This document shows, piece by piece, positions 7,542-14,595 of a DNA stretch of 16,849 nt. Numbering within the stretch: the first letter of the stretch is position 1; each line of letters opens with the position of its first letter. The DNA lies in contig CAINXK010000416.1 in assembly GCA_903854805.1 (NCBI GenBank), positions 1 to 16,849 of the forward strand, read 5' to 3'. The translations under genes and the position numbers were made by a program. Origin of the DNA: an uncultured Anaerolineae bacterium. Lineage in GTDB: Bacteria; Chloroflexota; Anaerolineae; Anaerolineales; Villigracilaceae. The notes below the pieces were generated by a model that was not told the DNA's origin, ran no database searches, and saw only the letters and a program-made list of their open reading frames with translations.

Positions 7542-8693
7542 ATGGTAACAATCAGTCATCGCCAACGTTTAATAATGACCTTAAATCATCAGGAACCGGA
7601 TCGCGTCCCGCTCGATTTTGCTACAGGCGGGAACACTTCTCCTACCCCGGAAGTGTATTCTAAACTCGCTGATATTTATCAAGTCAGGACGCCGGTTCAA
7701 TATGTACCACATATGATGCGCCTTGCTCGGGTTGATGAAATCATTTTGAAAGCCTTGGATATTGATACCCGCCCGATATACATGAACCCGGTCAGCAAGG
7801 GGATTCGCGCCTGTACTGATCCGGGCTTTTTCTATGACGAATGGGGAGTCAAATGGCGCGAGTTTGATCTCGGTGGAGTTATTTACCGGGAAGCATCCGA
7901 GAGCCCTTTGCAAAATGCTTCCATCGATGATTTGGAGCGCTATCCCTGGTGGCCCGACCCGAACGATCCACAACGTTATGTGGGTGTTCAAGACTCCGCG
8001 CAAACGCTTTTTCATTCAACAGATTACGCCTTGATCGGGTGCCCAACATTTAACAGCGTTTGGGAACGGGCCTACATGTTGTGTGGTTATGCCCGCATGT
8101 TGGAAGGTCTGATAGCTGAACCCGAATTCGTACACGCTGTCTTCCGTAAAATCACCGATATTGTCTTGATCCAGCTCCGTCAGTTCTTAGCGTTGGCAGG
8201 CTCCACCCTCGAAGTAGTGAAAATCGGCGACGATTTAGGCGGTCAACAAAATTGTCTAATGTCGCCAACCACTTACCGGCAAACCATCAAGCCTTACCAT
8301 CAGGAAATCTTTGATTGCATCCATCAGAATTCTAAAGCCAAGGCGTTCCTGCACACCTGCGGTGCTGTGGTGAAAATGTTGCCCGACTTAGTGGAAGCTG
8401 GGGTCGAAATCTTGAACCCGGTACAGGTGAGCGCCAAAGGCATGGACACAGCCATCTTGAAGCGGGATTTCGGAAGTAAGTTAACTTTCTGGGGCGCAGT
8501 GGATACCCAGTGGGTGCTGCCACATGGAACCCAGGACGATGTAAAGGCAGAAGTACGCCACAGGATTCAAGATCTGGCAGTCGGCGGCGGGTATGTCGTC
8601 GCACCGGTGCATAATGTCCAGGCGGATGTGCCAGCAGAAAATGTGATTGCCATGTATCAGGCAGCGCTTAAATATGGCCGCTATCCTTTATAA
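7542..8693 (+). CDS. URO-D-like protein 3 (MtaA/CmuA-type, putative Zn methyltransferase)
   Basis: Third paralogue, 383 residues from the ATG at 7542 (GGAG 7 nt upstream, directly after a promoter). It has the same blocks as the other two: N-terminal HRQRLIMTLNHQEPDRVPLDF, IGDDLGGQQNCLMSPTTY (228-245), HxCG as His271-Thr-Cys273-Gly, LNPVQVSAKGMD, FWGAVDTQWVLPHGT, and C-terminal PVHNVQADVPAENV with His357. It looks closer to URO-D 2 than to URO-D 1. It differs in carrying its own regulated promoter and in having Asp230-Asp231 where the others have Glu-Asp. It ends convergent with the regulator gene. Methyltransferase chemistry is inferred from the HxCG zinc-type motif; the substrate is unknown. 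Confidence 0.83.
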   Translation: MVTISHRQRLIMTLNHQEPDRVPLDFATGGNTSPTPEVYSKLADIYQVRTPVQYVPHMMRLARVDEIILKALDIDTRPIYMNPVSKGIRACTDPGFFYDEWGVKWREFDLGGVIYREASESPLQNASIDDLERYPWWPDPNDPQRYVGVQDSAQTLFHSTDYALIGCPTFNSVWERAYMLCGYARMLEGLIAEPEFVHAVFRKITDIVLIQLRQFLALAGSTLEVVKIGDDLGGQQNCLMSPTTYRQTIKPYHQEIFDCIHQNSKAKAFLHTCGAVVKMLPDLVEAGVEILNPVQVSAKGMDTAILKRDFGSKLTFWGAVDTQWVLPHGTQDDVKAEVRHRIQDLAVGGGYVVAPVHNVQADVPAENVIAMYQAALKYGRYPL

Positions 8694-8721
8694 GAAGATG
8701 GTCGATAATTCTCAGTGGACT

Positions 8722-8790
8722 TATTAATCGCACGGCCCAATTCCTTTGGATACCGATACTCGATCGCAGGAATTGGCCGGGCGATTAATA
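8722..8790. terminator. Bidirectional hairpin between convergent genes
   Basis: An imperfect inverted repeat of about 23 bp (8722-8745 with 8768-8790, one mismatch and one bulged base) and a 22-nt loop lie between the stops of URO-D 3 (8693) and the minus-strand regulator (8809). The position between two convergent genes is typical of a shared terminator. There is no T-run on either strand, so it would be a U-less hairpin or a Rho-linked or mRNA-stabilising structure. Confidence 0.6.
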
Positions 8791-8808
8791 GCGAGACAGC
8801 AATAAGGT

Positions 8809-9522
8809 TTAGAAAGTTGTTTCGCCACCCCGTTCTTTAACAAGCTTATGCACCCATTCCATTGAAGCTGCCATATGAATATGAAGTTCATCCAGGGCTT
8901 TATCGGTGTTGCGATTTCGTATGGCTTCTACAATTTTCTCATGCCAGGAGATGGATCTTTCGCGTAAATCGTCTGGATTAAATAAACGATGTTTTAGAAC
9001 AACGATGCGGATTTGTCCACTGAGCGATTCCCACGTAGAGAGGACGCGTTGATGTCCAGATATCTTACAGATGGTATGGTGGAATTCTAAATCAACATCG
9101 GTTGCTTCCAGCTGGTTGACCGGAGTCTGCTCGGAGATCTTAATCATCGTGAGTACAAGCTCTTCCAACGAATCAATTTGCTTCGCGGTAGCGCGCTTGA
9201 TGGCATAGCGCAAGGCTAAACTTTCGAGGGCTTCACGTAAAGTGTAGATTTCAATAAAGTCTTCCGTGTTGAGTTCTGCAACAAATGCACCACGATGAGG
9301 TTGACGCACCACCAGCCCTTCGTTTTCCAAAACTTTGAGCGCATCTCTGACTGGACCCCGACTGGTCTGCATGCTTTCGGCAATTTCTTGTTCCACCATA
9401 CGTTGATTTGGTTTGAATTGTTCTGCCAGAATAGCCTGGCGAAGTTGTTCAGCGATGTAATCGCTGAGCGTGCGTTGCGATGGTGCTGTTAAAAGCTCGT
9501 TACCTTCAGCCGACTTAAACAT
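8809..9522 (-). CDS. GntR-family transcriptional regulator, FadR/FCD subfamily
   Basis: Predicted one-component DNA-binding regulator of 237 residues, usual for the FCD subfamily. The N-terminal winged helix-turn-helix spans about residues 18-85 (QLRQAILAEQF, then EIAESMQTSRGPVRDALKVL, the signature recognition segment, then GLVVRQPHRGAFV). The C-terminal all-helical FCD domain has the metal/ligand-site pattern DLEFHH, a following HEKIVEAI segment and IHMAASM near the end. The start has AGAGGAT at good distance. The gene is convergent with URO-D 3 and divergent from the dehydrogenase/kinase genes. An operator-like palindrome lies 25 nt upstream of its start, and matching sites precede two other transcription units. 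It is probably an autoregulated repressor released by a sugar acid. Effector identity cannot be seen. Confidence 0.9.
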   Translation of the reverse strand: MFKSAEGNELLTAPSQRTLSDYIAEQLRQAILAEQFKPNQRMVEQEIAESMQTSRGPVRDALKVLENEGLVVRQPHRGAFVAELNTEDFIEIYTLREALESLALRYAIKRATAKQIDSLEELVLTMIKISEQTPVNQLEATDVDLEFHHTICKISGHQRVLSTWESLSGQIRIVVLKHRLFNPDDLRERSISWHEKIVEAIRNRNTDKALDELHIHMAASMEWVHKLVKERGGETTF

Positions 9523-9546
9523 AATAATATCCTCTCTACCAATTAT

Positions 9547-9563
9547 TTGTCAATTGTTAACAT
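9547..9563. promoter_or_regulatory. Operator-like site 3 (regulator/dehydrogenase divergent region)
   Basis: TTGTCAATTGTTAACAT fits TTGTYAAYYGTTRACAW at every position. It lies in the 106-nt divergent region between the regulator and the small ORF at 9629, overlapping the end of the predicted regulator promoter. It is suited to autoregulation and to control of the dehydrogenase-kinase operon. Confidence 0.65.
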
Positions 9564-9591
9564 ATTACAAAGTCATTGTATCATATTACAA
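9562..9591 (-). promoter_or_regulatory. Possible promoter of the FadR-type regulator
   Basis: On the minus strand, TTGTAA (complement of 9586-9591), an 18-nt spacer and TAATAT (complement of 9562-9567). Operator site 3 begins at the -10 and runs downstream of it, the layout expected of autorepression. The hexamer matches are moderate. The plus-strand promoter of the facing operon is not clear. Confidence 0.35.
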
Positions 9592-9628
9592 CCGAATATG
9601 TCCGAGATTGATACCTGGAGGTTATGAC

Positions 9629-9682
9629 ATGAAATCACATTTATTTGATATGAACGGAAGCATTCTTTGGCCGCAGGATTAA
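9629..9682 (+). CDS. Possible 17-residue small ORF/leader peptide
   Basis: The ORF MKSHLFDMNGSILWPQD starts at an ATG with a strong ribosome-binding site (TGGAGG, about 8 nt upstream). Its stop lies 4 nt before the ATG of the dehydrogenase gene at 9687, which has no good site of its own. It could be a leader peptide that couples translation into the dehydrogenase, or a remnant of a longer gene's N-terminus. I recognise no family. The good Shine-Dalgarno and spacing are the only support. Confidence 0.4.
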   Translation: MKSHLFDMNGSILWPQD

Positions 9683-9686
9683 TGAG

Positions 9687-10676
9687 ATGACATCACTTTT
9701 ACCCACGAAAGAACTTAGCGATTGTCGCGTCTTGGTCACGGCTACGTCGTTTGGAAAACAAGACCCAGGCCTGAAAGAAACTCTGCAGGCTGCGGTTGGC
9801 CAGGTGGTTTACAATCATCACACTCGCCCTTTGAAAGCCAGTGAGTTAATCGAGATGGTAGCCGAATTTGATGGCATTATCGCTGGTTTGGATGAATTCA
9901 ATACGGATGTCTTACGCGCGGCGCAGCGGCTGCGTGTTTTAGCCAGGTATGGCGTGGGCGTGGACCGGGTAGATCTGGCCGAGGCGCAGCTACGAGGAAT
10001 TGTTGTAACCAATACGCCTGGCGCCAACTCCACTGCTGTTGCAGAGTTAACTATTGCATTTATTTTAGCCCTGGCGCGCCACCTAATATATTCAGACGCT
10101 GCCACCCATCGCGGAGAATGGCCACGCTTAAATGGGCTCGGCCTGCGAGGCAGGGTAGTCGGCCTGGTTGGGCTGGGTGGGATTGGTCGGGAAGTCAGTT
10201 TGCGCCTGAAAGCATTTGGTTGCCATGTTTTAGCCGCAGATCCTTATGTAACAAGTGAAGTAGCTGCCCAGGTTGGTGCCGAATTGACCAATATAGATAA
10301 TCTGTTGCAGCAATCCGACTTTGTTTCGCTGCATGCCCAAGTTACCCCAGCCACACGTGGGGTGGTGGATGATGCATTTCTGAGTAAGATGAAACCAGGT
10401 GCCTTTCTGGTGAACACGGCGCGTGGCGAGTTAATCGATGAAAATGCACTTCTCATTGCTCTGGAGAAGGGTGCATTGCAGGGAGCGGCTTTGGATTGTT
10501 TTTGCCAGGAGCCAGCGGATGCTGGAAACCCTTTGCTTCAACTTCCGCAGGTGATCGCCACACCCCACATGGGAGCCCATACCGATGAAGCAGTTAACCA
10601 AATGGGCTGGATGGCATTGAACGATTGTCTGGCGGTTCTGCGTGGCGAAACACCCCAGTATAGGGTCACAACTTAA
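9687..10676 (+). CDS. D-2-hydroxyacid dehydrogenase (phosphoglycerate dehydrogenase-like)
   Basis: Predicted NAD-dependent D-isomer 2-hydroxyacid dehydrogenase of 329 residues. The nucleotide-binding motif VGLGGIG has Gly162, Gly164 and Gly167, with Asp185 at the end of the next strand, which favours NAD. The catalytic set is complete: Arg246 (NTARGELID), Glu275 (CFCQEP) and His294 (TPHMGAH). Length matches short PGDH/glyoxylate reductase-type enzymes without the regulatory ACT domain of SerA. It lies 4 nt after a small ORF with a strong ribosome-binding site. Its stop (TAA) is directly followed by the kinase ATG, so the two are a tight pair. In a sugar-acid cluster, a 2-keto-gluconate reductase or similar role is likely, rather than serine synthesis. 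Confidence 0.88.
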   Translation: MTSLLPTKELSDCRVLVTATSFGKQDPGLKETLQAAVGQVVYNHHTRPLKASELIEMVAEFDGIIAGLDEFNTDVLRAAQRLRVLARYGVGVDRVDLAEAQLRGIVVTNTPGANSTAVAELTIAFILALARHLIYSDAATHRGEWPRLNGLGLRGRVVGLVGLGGIGREVSLRLKAFGCHVLAADPYVTSEVAAQVGAELTNIDNLLQQSDFVSLHAQVTPATRGVVDDAFLSKMKPGAFLVNTARGELIDENALLIALEKGALQGAALDCFCQEPADAGNPLLQLPQVIATPHMGAHTDEAVNQMGWMALNDCLAVLRGETPQYRVTT

Positions 10677-12188
10677 ATGAAGCCCTGGTTTATGGGCATT
10701 GACATCGGTACTGGTAGCTGCAAGTGTGTGGTTGTGGATGACCTGGCACACCCGCTTGGTTTTGGCGCGGCAGATTACGGTGAAGTAGAAAATCCAAAGA
10801 ATAAGTGGAGTGAACAAGATCCCACTGCCATTCTAAACGCCATGTATACGTCTGCCATAAGCGCGATCCGATCTGCCAAAGTCTCTGCCTCGGCATGCCG
10901 GGCAATCAGCGTTGGCAGTGCGCTTCACAGTTTGATGGCGCTGGATGCGGATGGATACCCACTTACAGGAGTCATAACCTGGGCTGACCTCCGCTCAATC
11001 CCCCAGGCCCAGGCAGTACGCGAACAATCACTAGCAAACCTGCTGTATACGCAAACTGGTTGCCCGGTGCATGCCATGTATCCGCTCTATAAAATCCTTT
11101 GGCTGCGTCAGGAAAAACCAGAAGTGTTTGCTCAGGCAGCTCGTTTTGTTTCGGTCAAAGAATATGCACTGCATCATTTAACAGATCAATGGCGGGTGGA
11201 TTTTAATGTAGCGGCCGGAAGTGGATTGCTAAACGCGCATACTCTGGACTGGAATCCAGATTCCCTGGCTCTGGCTGGCATTTCTGCCGATCAACTTTCA
11301 CCGGTATGCGATCCTCTCGAAACGTTTCCTGGTTTGCGGCCCGAAGCAGCCGAACGTTTGAGCTTGCCATTCTCTACCCCGGTTGTTGTAGGGTCATCCG
11401 ATGCGGTCAATTCCAGCCTGGGCGCAGGGGCAACCCAAATTGACAGGCAGGTGACATGCATGATAGGCACCAGCGGCGCATTACGGCGGATATCAGGAAA
11501 ACCATTATTGGATAAGGATGCCCGCACCTGGTGTTACGCCATAAATACCAAACATTATCTAGTAGGTGGTTCAATCAATAACGGAGGCTTGGCACTTTCC
11601 TGGCTAAAAGATGTGTTTAACCAGGTGACAAATCTCTCTGGAGACGGCAAAGATCTTAGCTTTGAAGCGCTGCTGGATTTGGCCAAGGAAGTTCCTCCCG
11701 GAGCGGATGGCGTTCTATGTTTGCCTTTTTTTGCAGGCGAACGCAGCCCGAACTGGAATATGAACGCCAAAGCTGTATTTTATGGATTAACCTTGGAACA
11801 CGATGCCCGTCACCTGGCTCGGGCTGTGGTAGAGGGCGTGGCATTTCGCTTGCGCAGCATTTATGATGTTCTGCAATCCCAGGAAACTTCGGTTGAAGAA
11901 ATACGCGCTTCCGGCGGGTTTACTAATTCGCCGCTGTGGATCCAAACAGTTGCCAGTGTTCTGGGACACGAATTAATCACGCCTGCCTGGGGGGAAACAT
12001 CCTGTCTGGGCGCGGCTTTATGGGCTTTATACGGCAGCGGGGTGATCGGTTCGATTGAAGAAATGGGACAATTCGTTCAAGTTCAGGATGTCATTCCTAG
12101 CGATCCTCAAGCGGAACAGTGTTACCAGAAACAATTTCGTCTGTACCAGGATTTGTATGATGCCCTGCATGGGTTATTTCGAAGATAA
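10677..12188 (+). CDS. FGGY-family carbohydrate kinase, gluconokinase-like
   Basis: Predicted ATP-dependent sugar/sugar-acid kinase of 503 residues, normal for FGGY enzymes. It has the phosphate-1 loop GIDIGTGSCKCVVVD (7-21), the substrate segment WADLRS (102-107) and GSSDAVNSSLGAGA with the probable catalytic base Asp242. It also has the ATP-site MIGTSGALR (262-270) and the C-terminal FGGY-type block RASGGFTNSPLW followed by GAALWALYGSG. GTSGALRRIS and GGSINNGGLALSWL resemble bacterial gluconate kinases (GntK of the FGGY class) more than xylulokinases. The start codon directly follows the upstream stop. Phosphorylating gluconate or a related acid would fit the lactonase and reductase in the same cluster. 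Substrate assignment is moderate; family assignment is firm. Confidence 0.87.
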   Translation: MKPWFMGIDIGTGSCKCVVVDDLAHPLGFGAADYGEVENPKNKWSEQDPTAILNAMYTSAISAIRSAKVSASACRAISVGSALHSLMALDADGYPLTGVITWADLRSIPQAQAVREQSLANLLYTQTGCPVHAMYPLYKILWLRQEKPEVFAQAARFVSVKEYALHHLTDQWRVDFNVAAGSGLLNAHTLDWNPDSLALAGISADQLSPVCDPLETFPGLRPEAAERLSLPFSTPVVVGSSDAVNSSLGAGATQIDRQVTCMIGTSGALRRISGKPLLDKDARTWCYAINTKHYLVGGSINNGGLALSWLKDVFNQVTNLSGDGKDLSFEALLDLAKEVPPGADGVLCLPFFAGERSPNWNMNAKAVFYGLTLEHDARHLARAVVEGVAFRLRSIYDVLQSQETSVEEIRASGGFTNSPLWIQTVASVLGHELITPAWGETSCLGAALWALYGSGVIGSIEEMGQFVQVQDVIPSDPQAEQCYQKQFRLYQDLYDALHGLFRR

Positions 12189-12272
12189 ATACGCTTTTTT
12201 GGAATCGAGCTGCGCCGCTCATAACTAAAACACGTTGGTCGAACGGTCGTCACCCTTTCCCTATTATTTTAG

Positions 12273-12335
12273 AAGCGACCACCTACCGTAGTGTCTTTGA
12301 GTTTCAAAGACCTCCTGCGCAAGTGATCGCTTTTT
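12273..12335 (+). terminator. Possible terminator after the kinase gene
   Basis: An outer stem, AAGCGACCAC (12273-12282) with GTGATCGCTT (12323-12332, one mismatch), encloses a perfect 8-bp hairpin (12293-12300 with 12304-12311, 3-nt loop) and runs into five Ts (12331-12335). It lies about 85 nt after the kinase stop. The shape is compatible with an intrinsic terminator, though the enclosed loop is large. No other feature is seen between 12189 and 12354. Confidence 0.4.
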
Positions 12336-12354
12336 GCATTAAGCCCAAAGCTGA

Positions 12355-12710
12355 TTTATCGCCCTCTTCGGTTTATTCTTTGCCTTCTCCACTTACTTCA
12401 ACCCAACTCAGATTGCTCCTGCTACCGATATGAACAACCCTGACTCGCAGCTCGCCTTCTACACTGTGGGCGCAACCGTGTTGGAATTAGCCTCGGTTTA
12501 TTCCTCGCCATTTTCAGCAACTACCCCAAGTCCATGGTGTTAATATTTATCGTCTGTACTTTTGTCGCACTACTGGATATGATTAACGCGCTCATTCCTG
12601 GCTCGGGCATTAGCTTGGTGGCACCTCAGGTCATATTAGTCGTTCTTGGTACAGTGTCCATCGTCAAACTTTTCAACATCATACAATCAGCAGAAAAGAC
12701 TGGGAAATGA
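12355..12710 (+). pseudogene. Frameshifted small membrane-protein gene, distant paralogue of the next gene
   Basis: Frame 1 from 12355 reads FIALFGLFFAFSTYFNP and on to TVGATVL at about 12483. There the hydrophobic coding sense jumps by one base to a frame reading GISLGLFLAIFSNYPKS and continuing to the stop at 12708-12710. Restoring one G in the GG at 12483-12484 would rejoin the frames. The 5' end is also cut: a TGA (12352-12354) precedes frame 1 and no start codon lies between. The product would be about 115-120 residues with about four membrane helices. It shares a YFNP motif and overall pattern with the 12707-13099 product. Its stop overlaps that gene's ATG (ATGA), so it was probably coupled to it. 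A sequencing error is an alternative for the internal shift. Confidence 0.6.
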
Positions 12711-13099
12711 AAACTAAAATTCCACTTTGGATCAACATCCTGCAAGTCGTCATCCTTGCAATTCTAACATTTCAAACTTATGCCTGTTACTTCAACCCAC
12801 GCCTGATCTACCCTGGCTTCACTGTTGACGCTGTCACGATAAAAATGATTTACGTTCTGGCTGGCAGAAACGCCGTGATGATGGTCATCTCGATCCTTGC
12901 TCTCGTTAGACAAGATCCAAGTTTTTATTCTTTCGCCTTCCTCATGCACAGCCTGCGCGAGTTACAGGATATGTTTATCGTTCCGCTCACTGGTGGCGGA
13001 CTGGCTGTATTCTTCGTGTTTTTAATTGTCTTTTTCATTCCTGAAATCACTGCTTATTTAAAACTCAACAAGCTGGCGAATGAAACCGGAGTTGCATAA
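12707..13099 (+). CDS. Small four-helix membrane protein, unknown function
   Basis: A 130-residue, strongly hydrophobic protein with about four predicted membrane segments: INILQVVILAILTFQTY, a stretch near residues 45-66, FLMHSLRELQDMFIVPL, and VFFVFLIVFFIPEITAY. I do not recognise a named family with confidence. The order of helices, the YFNPR motif after helix 1 and the D-M in the third helix recall the broken gene just upstream, so the two may be an old tandem duplication. It overlaps that gene's stop by ATGA, and the next gene by one base (TAATG), so the genes are an operon. The neighbouring ferredoxin and cytochrome suggest a membrane role linked to electron flow, which is inference. 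Confidence 0.72.
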   Translation: MKTKIPLWINILQVVILAILTFQTYACYFNPRLIYPGFTVDAVTIKMIYVLAGRNAVMMVISILALVRQDPSFYSFAFLMHSLRELQDMFIVPLTGGGLAVFFVFLIVFFIPEITAYLKLNKLANETGVA

Positions 13100-13398
13100 T
13101 GGGTAAAAACATCCAACCCAACGGTAAACAAGAACCCGGCGTCTTCATGCCGGTCATTGACCGAAACAGTTGCGAAGGTAAAGGCGATTGTGTGCCCGCC
13201 TGCCCGTATAATGTTTTCGTTCTCGACGTTTTGCCAAAAGATGAGCGCGCCAGGTTGAATTTCAAAGGCAAACTCAAAGGCTTTGCACACGGATGGAAGC
13301 AAGCCTTTACACCAAACGTCGCCGCCTGCCGTGCCTGCGGATATTGCGTGGCAGCATGTCCTGAACATGCCATCAAATTACAACGTACCCCCAAATAA
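13099..13398 (+). CDS. Ferredoxin with seven cysteines (3Fe-4S/4Fe-4S type)
   Basis: A 99-residue soluble iron-sulfur protein. Two cluster motifs are visible: CEGKGDCVPACP (Cys25, Cys31, Cys35; C-x5-C-x3-CP) and CRACGYCVAACP (Cys77, Cys80, Cys83, Cys87; C-x2-C-x2-C-x3-CP). Seven rather than eight cysteines suggest one [4Fe-4S] plus one [3Fe-4S] cluster, as in seven-iron ferredoxins. A 41-residue insert between the motifs (KGKLKGFAHGWKQAF) is longer than in minimal clostridial ferredoxins. The start overlaps the previous stop by one base. The cytochrome b561-like gene begins 10 nt downstream with GGAG between, so this protein probably passes electrons to or from that membrane cytochrome. Confidence 0.88.
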   Translation: MGKNIQPNGKQEPGVFMPVIDRNSCEGKGDCVPACPYNVFVLDVLPKDERARLNFKGKLKGFAHGWKQAFTPNVAACRACGYCVAACPEHAIKLQRTPK

Positions 13399-13408
13399 AG
13401 GAGAAAAA

Positions 13409-13933
13409 ATGAACTTACCCAAACGTTACGCTCCCGTCCTCGTGGCTTTACACTGGATCATCTTCCTGCTGGTCTTTACCGAAGCCGCGCTGGGAATTTA
13501 TGTCGACAATTTTGTCGCACCCGAATCGAAAGCCAGCCTGCTTGGCATCCACATGATCATAGGGATGGTTACCCTGGCAGTTATGATCGTCCGCATTTTT
13601 GTGCGCTCCAAAACACCAAAGCCTGCCCATCTCACCGCTGGCAACGCCTTCTTCGATTTCATCGGCAAACTTACCCATTACGGTTTATATGTCTTTGTCA
13701 TTCTCACCACGAGTACGGGCATGATCGCCGCCACACAGGGACAACTTTTTCAGATTATCTATGGTGGCGTGGGGCAACTTCCCGAAGACTTCATGAACAT
13801 CTCAACCTTCATCTTTCACATGATTTCGCTGCCGTTATTGATCCTGACTATTTTTCTGCACATCGGCGCGGCGTTCTATCACCAACTTTTCCTGAAAGAT
13901 AATTTAATGGATCGCATGAGATTCGGAAAATAA
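13409..13933 (+). CDS. Cytochrome b561-like membrane protein
   Basis: A 174-residue integral membrane di-haem cytochrome b of the bacterial b561/Ni-Fe hydrogenase b-subunit superfamily. Four membrane helices are seen: about 12-32, 46-65, 90-108 and 133-156. Histidines in the helices, His15 (ALHW), His48 (GIHM), His137 (FHMIS) and His151 (FLHIGA), are candidates for haem ligands. The tail HQLFLKDNLMDRM is typical of this family. The ATG at 13409 has GGAG 5 nt before it; upstream in-frame extension into the ferredoxin gene is rejected. It likely mediates electron exchange between the ferredoxin or another partner and the quinone pool. Confidence 0.85.
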   Translation: MNLPKRYAPVLVALHWIIFLLVFTEAALGIYVDNFVAPESKASLLGIHMIIGMVTLAVMIVRIFVRSKTPKPAHLTAGNAFFDFIGKLTHYGLYVFVILTTSTGMIAATQGQLFQIIYGGVGQLPEDFMNISTFIFHMISLPLLILTIFLHIGAAFYHQLFLKDNLMDRMRFGK

Positions 13934-13992
13934 AACGCCGTGTCGTTTCTCGACCGCGAACCTGATCCCTTTTTCATATCAAGGACGACGCC

Positions 13993-14595
13993 ATGACCAA
14001 AAACCGTCTCGAAGCCTTCAGCGATGGCATGTTCGCCATCATCCTGACCATTCTTGTGCTTGAGTTGAAAGTGCCTGAATTGGAAAATAGCACTTTCGCC
14101 GTTTTTCTCGAAGGGATGAAAATCCTCGCGCCGAAATTCATCAGCTTCCTGTTCAGTTTCTTTATCATCTCCATTTTTTGGGTCAATCATCATCACATCG
14201 TTCACAAGATCCAAAAAGTGGATTCCAGGCTGTTATGGCTGAATATCGCCATGCTGTTCTCGTCTTGTCTTTTCCCGTTCATCACCGCCTTCATCGGCGA
14301 CTATCCCACCAACCCGTTTGTGGTGGCGCTATATCCACTGAACATGGCCTTATCAGCATTGATTTTGGGCAGGTTTTGGAAATATGCTTTTGTAGACACC
14401 GATCTTGCCCCAAATAAATTGACCAGTGAAGAAAAGAAAAAGCGCATCAACCAGGACCGCATGGCGCTGATTATCAATCTGGCTTCTGCAGCGCTGGCAT
14501 TTGTATGGGTTCCCATCACATTAGCGCAGATCATGATCATGCCATTCATGTTTGTAATTCCTGAACTTTCATCTGGCATGAAAGAGGAAGAATGA
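13993..14595 (+). CDS. TMEM175-family (DUF1211) predicted potassium channel protein
   Basis: A 200-residue membrane protein with about six helices. The N-terminus has the family signature RLEAFSDGMFAIILTILVLE (residues 5-24), in which the conserved RxxxFSDG lines the helix-1 pore region of bacterial TMEM175 channels. Bacterial members have about 200 residues and act as tetramers conducting K+. AAGGACG upstream at about 13980-13986 supports the ATG at 13993. Its stop overlaps the ATG of the SDR gene (ATGA). The link to the ferredoxin and cytochrome b561 genes before it is positional only (59-nt gap). Confidence 0.85.
   Translation: MTKNRLEAFSDGMFAIILTILVLELKVPELENSTFAVFLEGMKILAPKFISFLFSFFIISIFWVNHHHIVHKIQKVDSRLLWLNIAMLFSSCLFPFITAFIGDYPTNPFVVALYPLNMALSALILGRFWKYAFVDTDLAPNKLTSEEKKKRINQDRMALIINLASAALAFVWVPITLAQIMIMPFMFVIPELSSGMKEEE

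Noticed and set aside
2568..8693. Three copies of HemE (true uroporphyrinogen decarboxylase)
   Set aside because: The HemE N-terminal substrate motif is missing, an HxCG motif is present, and no haem genes are nearby.
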